Below, one piece after another: positions 53,001 through 64,000 of a DNA stretch of 64,000 nucleotides. Source of the DNA: Aplectana chamaeleonis (taxonomy: Eukaryota; Nematoda; Chromadorea; Rhabditida; Cosmocercidae); NCBI GenBank assembly GCA_029168955.1, contig JAPDOI010000290.1:310001-374000 (forward strand), in the 5' to 3' direction. The notes beneath the pieces were generated by a model that was not told the origin of the DNA, searched no databases, and worked only from the letters and a program-made list of their open reading frames with translations. The first letter of the stretch is position 1, and each line of letters opens with the position of its first letter. The translations under genes and the position numbers were made by a program.

Positions 53001-56000
53001 GTCGCGGACCCATCCGGGAATGCGAAGAGCGCCGGGGAAAGCGGCGGGACCATCTGAGAGCGCGCCGAGCGCCGCGGAAAGTGTGCGGGACCCATCTGTG
53101 AGGGCGCAGAGCGCCGCGGAAAGTGGCTGGGATCCATCTCGGAGTGCGCAGAGCGCCGGGGAAAGTGTCGGGGACCCATCGACGCAGAGGAATGCTGGGC
53201 AGAGTGCGCAGAGCGCCGCAGAACGTGTGCGGGACCCATCTGAGCGCATAGCGCCGCGGAAAGTGGCTGGGACCATCTCGAGTGCGCCGAGCGCCGCAGA
53301 AAGTGCGGGACCCATCTGAGGCGCAGAGCGCAGCGGAAAGTGGCTGGGATCCATCTCAGTGCGCAGAGCGCCGGAAGTGTGACCCGGGGGTGCGCCGATC
53401 GACGTAGTGCGCCGAGCGCCGCAGAAAGTGTGCGGGACCCATCTGGGAGGGTGCAGAGCGCCGCGGAAAGTGGCTGGAATCCATCTCCGAGTGCGCAGAG
53501 CGGGGGGGGGGGAGTGTCGGGGACCCAAACGGGAATGCGCATACGCCAGAGAAAGTTTGCGGGACCCAACTGAGAACGCGCCGAGCGCCTCGGAAAGTGG
53601 CTGGGATCCATCTCGGAGGGCGCAGAGCGCCGGGGAAAATGTGCGACACCAATCTGGCAGGGCGCAGGGCGCCGCGGAAAGTGTGATGGACCCATCTGGG
53701 AGGGTGCAGAGCGCCGCGGAAAGTGGCTGGAATCCATCTCCGAGTGCGCAGAGCGGGGGGGGGGGGAGTGTCGGGGACCCAAACGGGAATGCGCATACGC
53801 CAGAGAAGGTTTGCAGGACCCAACTGAGAGGGCGCATAGCGCCGCGGAAAGTGGCTGGGTTCATCTCGAAGTGCGCCGAGCGCCGCAGAAGGTGTGCGGG
53901 ACCCATCTGTGAGGGCGCATAGCGCCGCGGAAAGTGTGCTGGGTCCATCTGGGAGGCCGCAGAGGTCCGCGGGAAGTGGATGGAAGTCATCTCGGAGAGC
54001 GCAGAGCGGCGAAGAAAGTGTCCGGGACTCAAACAGGAATGCGCATAGCGCCGGGAAAGTTTGCGTGGACCCAACTGAGAACGCGCCGAGCGCCGCGGAA
54101 AGTAGCTGGACCATCTCGCAGTGCGCCGAGCGCCGCAGAAAGTGTGCGGGACCCACCTGTGAGGGCGCAGAGCGCCGGGGAAAGTGGCTGGGATCCATCT
54201 CGGAGTGCGCAGAGCGGCGGGAAAGTGTCGGGGACCCAAAAGGAATGCGCAGAGGGCCGGGAAAAATGTCGTGGACCCAAACGTGAATGCGCAGAGTGCC
54301 GGGAAAGTTTTCGGGACAACTGAGAACGCGCCGAGCGCCGCGTAAAGTGTGCGGGACCCATCTGGAAGGGCGCAGAGCGCCGCGGAAAGTGGCTGGGATC
54401 CATCTCGGAGTGCGCAGAGCGGCGGGGAAAGTGTCGGGGACCCAAACGGGAATGCGCAGAGCGCCGGAGAAAGTTTGCGTGGACCCAACTGAGAACGCGC
54501 CGAGCGCCGCGGAAAGTGTGGCGGGACCATCTCGGAGGGCGCCGAGCGCCGCAGAAAGTGTGCGGGACCCATCTGTGAGGGCGCAGAGCGCCGCGGAAAG
54601 TGGCTGGGATCCATCTCGGAGTGCGCAGAGCGCCGCGGGAAAGTGTCGGGGACCCAAACGGGAACGCGCCGAGCGCCGCGGAATGTGGCTGGGTCTATTC
54701 CGGAGTGCGCCGAGCGCCGCAGAAAGTGTGCGGGACCCATCTGGGAGTGCGCAGAGCGCAGCGGAAAGTGACTGGTATCCATCTGGGAGTGCGCTGAGCG
54801 TCGGGGAAAATGCCTGGGACCCAAACGAGAATGCGCAGAGCGCCGCAGAGAGTGTGCGGGACCCGACCCAAACGGGAATGCGCAGAGCGCCGCGGAAAGT
54901 GGCTGGGTTCATCTCCGAGTGCGCCGAGCGCCGCAGAAAGTGTGCGGGACCCATCTGGGAGGGCGCAGAGCACCGCGGAAAGTGGCTGGGATCCATCTCG
55001 GAGTGCGCAGAGCGCTGCAGAAGATGTGCGGGACCCATGTGTGAGGGCGCAGAGCGCCGGGAAAACTGTCGTAGACCCAAACGGGAATGCGCAGAGCGCC
55101 GGGGAAAGTTTTCGGGACGACTGAGAGCGCGCCGAGCGCCGCGAAAGTGTGCGGGACCCATCTAAGAGGGCGCAGAGCGCCGCGGAAAGTGGCTGGGATC
55201 CATCTCGGAGTGCGCAGAGCGGAGGGAAAAGTGTCGGGGACCCAAACGGGAATGCGCATAGCACCGGAAAAGGTTCGCGGGACCCAAGAGAGAGCGCGCA
55301 GAGCGCCCCGGAAAGTGGCTGGGATCCATCTGGGAGAGCGCAGAGCGCCGCAGAAAGTGTGCGGGACCCATCTGAGAGGGCGCATAGCGCCGCGGAAAGT
55401 GGCTGGGTTCATCTCGGAGTGCGCCGAGCGCCGCAGAAGGTGTGCGGGACCCATCTGTGAGGGCGCATAGCGCCGCGGAATGCGGCTGGGTCCATCTCGT
55501 AGTGCGCCGAGCGCCGCAGAAAGTGTGCGGGACCCATCTGGGAGGGTGCAGAGCGCCGCGGAAAGTGGCTGGAATCCATCTCCGAGTGCGCAGAGCGCCG
55601 CAGAAAGTGTGCGGGACCCATGTGTGAGGGCGTATAGCGCCGCGGAAAGCGGCTGGGTCCATCTCGTAATGCGCCGAGCGCCGCGGAAAGTGTGCGGGAC
55701 TCATCTGGGAGGGCGCAGAGCGACGCGGAAAGTGGCTGGGATCCATCTCGGAAGGCGCAGAGCGGCGAAGAACGTGTCGGGTACTCAAACAGGAGTGCGC
55801 GGAGCGCCGGGAAAACTGTCGTAGACCCATGTGTGAGGGCGCGTAGCAACGCGGAAAGCGGCTGGGACCATCTCGTAGTGCGCCGAGCGCCGCGGAAAGT
55901 GTGCGGGACCCATCTGGGAGGGCGCAGAGCGCCGCGGAAAGTGGCTGGGATCCATCTCGAGTGCGCCCAGCGCCGCAAAAAGTGTGCGGGACCCATCTGT

Positions 56001-59000
56001 GAGGGCGCAGAGCGCCGCGGAAAGTGGCTGGGACCCATCTCGGAATGCGCAGAGCGCCGGAAAACTGTCGTGGACTCAAACGGGAATGCGTGGAGCGCCG
56101 AGGAAAGTTCGCGGGAACCAACTGAGAACGCGCAGAGCGCCGCGTAAAGTGTGCGGGACCCATCTGGAAGGGCGCCGAGCGCCGCGGAGAGTGTGCAGGA
56201 TCCAACTTTGAGTGCTCAGAGAGGCGGGGAAAGTGTCGAGGTCCCAAACGGGAATGCGCAGAGCGCCGGGGAAAGTTTGCGGGACCACACTGAGAGCGCG
56301 CCGAGCGCCGCGGAAAGTGTGCGGGACCCATCTGTGAGGGCGCATAGCGCCGCGGAAAGTGGCTGGGATCCATCTCCGAGTGCGCAGAGGGGCGGGGAAA
56401 GTGTCGGGGACCCAAACGGGAATGCGCATGGCGCCGAAGAAAGTTTGCGGGACCCATCTAAGAGCGCGCCGAGCGCCGCGGAAAGTGTGCGGGACCCATC
56501 TAAGAGGGCGCAGAGCGCCGCGGAAAGTGGCTGGGATCCATCTCGGAGTGCGGAGAGCGCCGCAGAAAGTGTGCGGGACCCATCTGTGAGGGCGCATAGC
56601 GCCGCCGCGGAAAGTGGCTGGGTCTATCTCTTAGTGCGCCGAGCGCCGCGGAAAGTGTGCGGGACCCATCTGGGAGGGCGCAGAGCGCCGCGAAAAGTGG
56701 CTGGGGTCCATCTCGGAGTGCGCAGGGCGCCGCAGAAAGTGTGCGGGACCCATCTGGTAGGGCGCAGAGCGCCGCGGAAAGTGGCTGGGATCCATCTCGG
56801 AGTGCGCAGAGCGGAGGGAAAGTGTCGGAGACCCAAACGGGAATGCGCATAGCGCCGAAGAAAGTTTGCGGGACCCAACTGAGCGCGCCGAGCGCCGCGG
56901 AAAGTGTGCGGGACCCATCTAAGAGGGCGCAGAGCGCCGCGGAAAGTGGCTGGGATCCATCTCGGAGTGCGCAGAGCGCCGCAGAAAGCGTGCGGGACCC
57001 ATCTGGGAGGGCGCAGAGCGCCGCGGTAAATGGCTGGGTCCATCTCGGAGTGCGCCCAGCGCCGCAGAAAGTGTGCGGGACCCATCTGTGAGGGCGCATA
57101 GCGCCGCGGAAAGTGGCTGGGATCCATCTCGGAGGGCGCAGAGCGCCGGGAAAACTGTCGTGGACCCAAACAAAAATGCGCAGAGCGCCGAGGAAAGTTC
57201 GCGGGAACCAACTGAGAACGCGCAGAGCGCCGCGGAAAGTGTGCCGGATTCATGTGGGAGGGCGCAGAGCGCCGCGGAAAGTGGCTGGGATCCATCTCGG
57301 AGTGCGCAGAGCGGCGGGGAAAGTGTCGGGGACCCAAACGGGAATGCGCATAGCACCGGAGAAAGTTTGCGGGACCCCACTGAGAACGCGCCGAGCGCCG
57401 CGGAAAGTGTGCGGGATTCATGTGGGAGGGCGCAGAGCGCCTCGGAAAGTGGCTGGGATCCATCTCGGAGTGCGCAGAGCGGCGGGGAAAGTGTCGGGGA
57501 CCCAAACGGGAATGCGCATGGCGCCGAAGAAAGTTTGCGGGACCCATCTAAGAGCGCGCCGAGCGCCGCGGAAAGTGTGCGGGACCCATCTAAGAGGGCG
57601 CAGAGCGCCGCGGAAAGTGGCTGGGATCCATCTCGGAGTGCGAAGAGCGCCGCGAAAGTGTGCGGGACCCATCTAGTAGGGCGCAGAGCGCCGCGGAAAG
57701 CGGCTGGGTCCATCTCGTAGTGCGCCGAGCGCCGCAGAAAGAAAGTGTGCGGGACCCATCTAGTAGGGCGCAGAGCGCCGCGGAAAGTGGCTGGGATCCA
57801 TCTCGGAGTGCGCCGAGCGCCGCAGAAGGTGTGCTGGACCCATCTGGGAGGGCGCAGAGCGCCGCGGAAAGTGGCTGGGATCCATCTCGGAGTGCGCAGA
57901 GCGGAGGGGGAAGTGTCGGGGACCCAAACAGGAACACGCATAGCGCCGGAGAAAGTTTGCGGGACCCAACTGAGAGCGCGCCGAGCGCCGCGAGAAGTGT
58001 GCGGGACCCATCTGAGAGCGCGCCGAGCGCCGCGGAAAGTGTGCGGGACCCATCTGGGAGGGCGCAGAGCGCCGCGGAAAGTGGCTGGGATCCATCTCTT
58101 ATGTGCGCAGAGCGCCGGGGAAACTGTCGTGGACCCAAACGGAAATGCGCAGAGCGCCGAGGAAAGTTCGCGAGAACCAACTGAGAACGCGCAGAGCGCC
58201 GCGGAAAGTGTGCGGGACCCATCTGGGAGGGCGCAGAGCGCCGCGGAAAGTGGCTGGGATCCATCTCGGAGTGCGCATAGCGCCGCGGAAAAAGGCTGGG
58301 TTCATCTCGGAGTGCGCCGAGCGCCGCAGAAGGTGTGCGGGACCCATCTGTGAGGGCGCATAGCGCCGCGGAAAGCGGCTGGGTCCATCTCGTAGTGCGC
58401 CGAGCGCCGCAGAAAGTGTCGGAGACCCAAACGGGAATGCGCATAGCGCCGGAGAAAGTTTGCGGGACCCAACTGAGCGCGCCGAGCGCCGCGGAAAGTG
58501 TGCGGGACCAATCTGGTTTTGCGCAGAGCGCCGCGGAAAGTGACTGAGATCCATCTCGCAGTGTGCAGAGCGCCGCGGAAAGTGGCTGGGTTCATCTCGA
58601 GTGCGCCGAGCGCCGCAGAAGATGTGCGGGACCCATGTGAGGGCGCATAGCACCGCGGAAAGCGGCTGGGTCCATCTCGTAGTGCGCCGAGCGCCGCGGA
58701 AAGTGTCGGGGACCCAAACGGAATGCGCATAGCGCCGGAGAAAGTTTGCGGGACCCAACTGAGAGAGCGCCGAGCGCCGCGGAAAGTGTGCGGGACCCAT
58801 CTGGGAGGGCGCAGAGCACCGCGGAAAGCAGCTGGGTCCATCTCGTAGTGCGCAGAGCGCCGCAGAAAGTGTCGGGGACCCAAACGGGAATGCGCATAGC
58901 GCCGAAGAAAGTTTGCGGGACCCAACTGAGAGCGCGCCGAGCGCCGCGGAAAGTGTGCGGGACCCATCTGAGAGGGCGCAGAGCGCCGCGGAAAGTGGCT

Positions 59001-62000
59001 GGGATCCATTACGGAGTGCGCCCAGCGCCGCAGAAAGTGTGCGGGACCCATCTGTGAGGGCGCATAGCACCGCGGAAAGTGGCTGGGTTCATCTCGGAGT
59101 GCGCAGAGCGCCGGGAAAACTGTCGTGGACTCAAACGAAAATGCGCAGAGCGCCGAGGAAAGTTCGCGGGAACCAACTGAGAACGCGCAGAGCGCCGCGT
59201 AAAGTGTGCGGGATTCATCTGGAAGGGCGCAGAGCGCCGCGGAAAGTGGCTTATATCCATCTCGGAGTGCGCAGAGCATCGGGGAAAGTGTCGGGGACCC
59301 AAACGGGAATGCGCATAGCGCCGGAGAAAGTTTGCGGGACCCAACTGAGAGAGCGCCGAGCCCCGCGGAAAGTGTGCGGGACCCATCTGGGAGGGCGCAT
59401 AGCACCGCGGAAAGCAGCTGGGTCCATCTCGTAGTGCGCCGAGCGCCGCAGAAAGTGTCGGGGACCCAAACGGGAATGCGCATAGCGCCGAAGAAAGTTT
59501 GCGGGACCCAACTGAGAGCGCGCCGAGCCCCGCGGAAAGTGTGCAGGACCCATCTGGGAGGGCGCATAGCGCCGCGGAGAGTGGCTGGGATCCATCTCGG
59601 AGTGCGCAGAGCGGAGGGGAAAGTGTCGGGGACCCAAACGGGAATGCGCATAGCGCCGGAGAAAGTTTGCGGGACCCAACTGAGAACGCGCCGAGCGCCG
59701 CGGAATGTGGCTGGGTCCATCTCGGAGTGCGCCGAGCGCCGCAGAAAGTGTGCGGGACCCATCTGTGAGGGCGCAGAGCGCCGGGGAAAGCGGCTGGGTC
59801 CATCTCGTAGTGTGCCGAGCGCCGCAGAAAGTGTGCGGGACCCATTTGGGAGGGTGCAAAGAGCCGCGGAAAGTGGCTGGGTCCACTTTGGAGTGCACCG
59901 AGCACCGCAGAAAGTGTTCGGGACCCATCTGGGAGGGCGCAGAGCGCCGCGGAAAGTGGCTGGGAACCATCACGGAGTGCGCAGAGCGGAGGGGAAAGTG
60001 TCGGGGACCCAAACGGGAATGCGCATAGCGCCGGAGAAAGTTTGCGGGACCCAACTGAGAACGCGCCGAGCGCCGCGGAATATGGCTAGGTTCATCTCGG
60101 AGTGCGCCGAGCGCCGCAAAAGTGTGCCGCACCCATCTGTGAGGGCGCATAGCGCCGCGGAAAGTGGCTGGGTTTATCTCGGAGTGCGCCGAGCGCCGCA
60201 GAAGATGTGCGGAACCCATGTGTGAGGGCGCATAGCGCCGCGGAAAGCGGCTGGGTCCATCTCGTAGTGCGCCGAGCGCCGCAGAAAGTTTGCGGGACCC
60301 CGCTGAGAACGCGCCGAGCGCCGCGGAAAGTGTGCGGGACCCATCTGGGAGGGCGCATAGCGCCGCGAAAAGTGGCTGGGATCCATCTCGGAGTGCGCAG
60401 AGCGGAGGGGAAAGTGTTGGGGACCTAAACGGGAATGCGCATAGCGCCGGTGAATGTTTACGGGACCCAACTGAGAACGCGCCGAGCGCCGCGGAATGTG
60501 GCTGGATTCATCTCGGAGTGCGCCGAGCGCCGCAGAAAGTGTGCGGGACTCATCTGTGAGGGCGCATAGCGCCGCGGAAAGTGGCTGAGTTCATCTCGGA
60601 GTGCGCCGAGCGCTGCAGAAGATGTGCGGGACCCATGTGTGAGGGCGCATAGCGCCGCGTAAAGCGGCTGGGTTCATCTCGTAGTGCGGGGAGCGCCGCA
60701 GAAAGTGTGCGGGACCCATCTGTGAGGGCGCATAGCGCCGCGGAAAGTGGCTGGGTTCATCTCGGAGTGCGCCGAGCGCTGCAGAAGATGTGCGGCACCC
60801 ATGTGTGAGGGCGTATAGCGCCGCGGAAAGCGGCTGGGTCCATCTCGTAGTGCGCCGAGCCCCGCGGAAAGTGTGCGGGACCCATCTGGGAGGGCGCAGA
60901 GCGCCGCGGAAAGTGGCTGAGATCCATCTCGGAGTGCGCAGAGCGCCGCAGAAAGTGGCTGGGTTTATCTCGGAGTGCGCCGAGCGCCGCAGAAGATGTG
61001 CGGGACCCATGTGTGAGGGCGCGTAGCAACGCGGAAAGCGGCTGGGTCCATCTCGTAGTGCGCCGAGCGCCGCAGAAAGTGTGCAGGACCCATCTGGGAG
61101 GGCGCAGAGCGCCGCGGAAAGTGGCTGGGTCCATCTCGGAGTGCGCCCAGCGCCGCAAAAGTGTGCGGGACCCATCTGTGAGGGCGCATAGCGCCGCGGA
61201 AAGTGGCTGGGTTCATCTCGGAGTGCGCAGAGCGCCGAGAAAACTGTCGTGGACTCAAACGAAAATGCGTGGAGCGCCGAGGAAAGTTCGCGGGAACCAA
61301 CTGAGAACGCGCAGAGCGCCGCGGAAAGTGTGCGGGATTCATGTGGAAGGGCGCAGAGCGCCGCGGAAAGTGGCTGATATCCATCTCGGAGTGCGCAGAG
61401 CGTCGGGGAAAGTGTCGGGGACCCAAACGGGAATGCGCATAGCGCCGGAGAAAGTTTGCGGGACCCCACTGAGAACGCGCCGAGCGCCGCGGAAAGTGTG
61501 CGGGACCCATCTGGGAGGGCGCATAGCGCCGCGGAGAGTGGCTGGGATCCATCTCGGAGTGCGCAGAGCGGAGGGGAAAGTGTCGGGGACCCAAACGGGA
61601 ATGCGCATAGCGCCGGAGAAAGTTTGCGGGACCCAACTGAGAGCGCGCCGAGCCGCGCGGAAAGTGTGTGGGACCCATCTGGGAGGGCGCAGAGTGCCGC
61701 GGAAAGTGGCTGGGATCCATCTCGGTGTGCGCAGAGCGCCGCAGAAAGTGTGCGGGACCCATCTGTGAGGGAGCATAGCGCCGCGGAAAGCGGCTGGGTC
61801 TATCTCGTAGTGCGCCGAGCCCCGCGGAAAGTGTGCGGGACCCATCTGGGAGGGCGCAGAGCGCCGCGAAAGTGGCTGGGGTCCATCTCGGAGTGCGCAG
61901 GGCGCCGCAGAAAGTGTGCGGGACCCATCTGGTAGGGCGCATAGCGCCGCGGAAAGTGGCTGGGATCCATCTCGGAGTGCGCAGAGCGGAGGGGAAAGTG

Positions 62001-64000
62001 TCGGGGACCCAAACGGGGATGCGCATAGCGCCGGAGAAAGGTTGCGGGACCCCACTGAGAACGCGCCGAGCGCCGCGGAAAGTGTGCGGGACCCATCTGA
62101 GAGGGCGCATAGCGCCGCGGAAAGTGGCTGGGTTCATCTCGGAGTGCGCCGAGCGGAGGGGAACGTGTCGGGGCCCCAAACGGGAATGCGCATAGCGCCG
62201 GAGAAAGTTCGCGGGAACCAACTGAGAACGCGCAGAGCGCCGCGGAAAGTGTGCCGGATTCATGTGGGAGGGCGCAGAGCGCCGCGGAAAGTGGCTGGGA
62301 TCCATCTCGGAGTGCGCAGAGCGGCGGGGAAAGTGTCGGGGACCCAAACGGGAATGCGCATAGCGCCGGAGAAAGTTTGCGGGACCCCACTGAGAACGCG
62401 CCGAGCGCCGCGGAAAGTGTGCGGGACCCATCTGGGAGGGCGCATAGCGCCGCGGAGAGTGGCTGGGATCCATCTCGGAGTGCGCAGAGCGGAGGGGAAA
62501 GTGTCGGGGACCCAAACGGGAAAGCGCATAGCGCCGGAGAAAGTTTGCGGGACCCAACTGAGAGCGCGCCGAGCGCCGCAGAAAGTGTGCGGGGCCCCTC
62601 TGGGAGGGCGCAGAGCGCCGCGGAAAGTGGCTGGGATCTATCTCGGAGTGCGCAGAGCGCCGCAGAAAGTGTGCGGGACCCATCTGTGAGGGCGCATAGC
62701 GCCGCGGAAAGCGGCTGGGTCTATCTCGTAGTGCGCCGAGCCCCGCGGAAAGTGTGCGGGACCCATCTGGGAGGGCGCAGAGCGCCGCGGAAAGTGGCTG
62801 GGATCCATCTCGGAGTGCGCAGAGCGCCGCAGAAAGTGTGCTGGACCCATCTGGGAGGGAGCATAGCGCCGCGGAAAGTGGCTGGGATCCATCTCGGAGT
62901 GCGCAGAGCGGCGGGGAAAGTGTCGGGGACCCAAACAAGAACGTGCATGGCGCCGAAGAAAGTTTGCGGGACCCAATTGAAAGCGCGCCGAGCCCCGCGA
63001 GAAGTGTGCGGGACCCATTTGAGAGCGCGCCGAGCCCCGCGGAAAGTGTGCGGGACCCATCTGGGAGGGCGCAGAGCGCTGCGGAAAGTAGCTGGGATTC
63101 ATCTCTTATGTGCGAAGAGCGCCGGGAAAACTGTCGTGGACTCAAACGGAAATGCGTAGAGCGCCGAGGAAAGTTCGCGAGAACCAACTGAGAACGCGCA
63201 GAGCGCCGCGGAAAGTGTGCGGGAGTCATGTGGGAGGGCGCAGAGCGCCGCGGAAAGTGGCTGGGATCCATCTCGGAGTGCGCAGAGCGCCGCAGAAAGT
63301 GGCTGGGTTCATCTCGGAGTGCGCCGAGCGCCGCAGAAGATGTGCGGGACCCATGTGTGAGGGCGCATAGCACCGCGGAAAGCGGCTGGGTCCATCTCGT
63401 AGTGCGCCGAGCGCCGCGGAAAGTGTCAAAGTGTCGGGGACCCAAACGGGAATGCGCATAGCGCCGGAGAAAGTTTGCGGGACCCAACTGAGAGAGCGCC
63501 GAGCCCCGCGGAAAGTGTGCGGGACCCATCTGGGAGGGCGCATAGCACCGCGGAAAGCAGCTGGGTCCATCTCGTAGTGCGCCGAGCGCCGCAGAAAGTG
63601 TCGGGGACCCAAACGGGAATGCGCATAGCGCCGAAGAAAGTTTGCGGGACCCAACTGAGAGCGCGCCGAGCCCCGCGGAAAGTGTGCAGGACCCATCTGG
63701 GAGGGCGCAGAGCGCCGCGGAAAGTGGCTGGGTCCATCTCGGAGTGCGCCCAGCGCCGCAGAAAGTGTGCGGGACCCATCTGTGAGGGCGCATAGCACCG
63801 CGGAAAGTGGCTGGGTTCATCTCGGAGTGCGCAGAGCGCCGGGAAAACTGTCGTGGACTCAAACGAAAATGCGTGGAGCGCCGAGGAAAGTTCGCGGGAA
63901 CCAACTGAGAACGCGCAGAGCGCCGCGTAAAGTGTGCGGGATTCATGTGGAAGGGCGCAGAGCGCCGCGGAAAGTGGCTTATATCCATCTCGGAGTGCGC
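53000..64000. repeat. More diverged satellite block with GCGCATAGCG monomers and long duplications
   Basis: Monomers starting GCGCATAGCG or GCGCCGAGCG become common, and monomer length varies more (about 53.2-53.4 kb is clearly broken up). Longer collinear duplications are seen: 52.03-52.28 kb resembles 55.22-55.47 kb, and 58.66-59.30 kb resembles 63.39-64.00 kb (offset about 4.73 kb). Poly-G runs of 11 and 12 sit in two near-identical units (53,502 and 53,755). Confidence 0.75.

Larger units (their letters stand above)
40959..64000. repeat. Large GC-rich satellite array of about 42-bp monomers
   Basis: More than 23 kb of head-to-tail monomers, typically starting GCGCAGAGCGCCG and ending in variants of GGACCCATCTGGGAG or GGACCCAAACGGGAAT. 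Most are 42 bp; 39- and 41-bp variants recur. Monomer types differ at the middle and end (a GGATCC type, a CCCAAACAGG type, a CTGTCGTGG type, a GACGACTGAG type, a CCCATCTAAGAGG type). The array runs off the right edge. Long open frames on both strands come from the period being 14 codons and are not genes. The 41-bp variants shift frame repeatedly, which argues against coding. Confidence 0.97.

Noticed and set aside
60965..63988. 1,007-codon minus-strand ORF (and 909- and 853-codon ORFs in the array)
   Set aside because: It lies wholly in the 42-bp satellite. All six frames are open there, 41-bp units shift the frame repeatedly, and no frame shows a start context, domain or splice structure.

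Overview
The window is nuclear DNA from an animal, most probably a nematode, and the gene content suggests a rhabditid/strongylid-like (clade V) worm. The evidence is one split gene with short introns of 53-71 bp, GTAAGT-like donors and TTTTCAG-like acceptors. That gene encodes a Cys-loop acetylcholine receptor subunit whose sequence I recognise as the nematode UNC-38 type. No bacterial operon, rRNA gene or CRISPR is present. The species cannot be named from the sequence.

Region 1 (about 1-38,030) is almost entirely one minus-strand gene. Eight exons (37963-37763, 37705-37661, 27659-27550, 21289-21187, 21115-21013, 18999-18921, 3393-3283, 3229-3088) join in phase without a stop into 298 codons. 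They cover the signal peptide, the whole ligand-binding domain with Cys-loop and vicinal cysteines, M1 and most of M2. The rest (end of M2, M3, cytoplasmic loop, M4) lies beyond the left edge. Three introns are very long (about 10.0, 6.3 and 15.5 kb) and are packed with non-autonomous DNA transposons (MITEs and foldback elements). Many of these end in the same motif, TTTAAAGGCA/TGCCTTTAAA, and many are nested inside one another. Two minisatellites, tRNA-related SINE-like fragments and two weak candidate small plus-strand genes also lie in these introns.

Region 2 (about 38,030-40,958) is the 5' flank of the receptor gene. It holds one arm of a large inverted duplication that encloses exons 1-2, decayed reverse-transcriptase-like coding fragments, a scrap of satellite, and a 1,085-bp terminal-inverted-repeat transposon. 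That transposon is inserted in the satellite margin with a clear 3-bp TGA target duplication.

Region 3 (about 40,959-64,000, running off the right edge) is one GC-rich satellite built of about 42-bp monomers. In its left half these are organised into higher-order repeats of about 249 bp (six monomers) and about 202 bp (five). Because 42 is a multiple of 3 and stops are rare in the monomers, all six frames stay open for long distances. The resulting 'proteins' of up to 1,007 residues are by-products of the repeat and are not annotated as genes.
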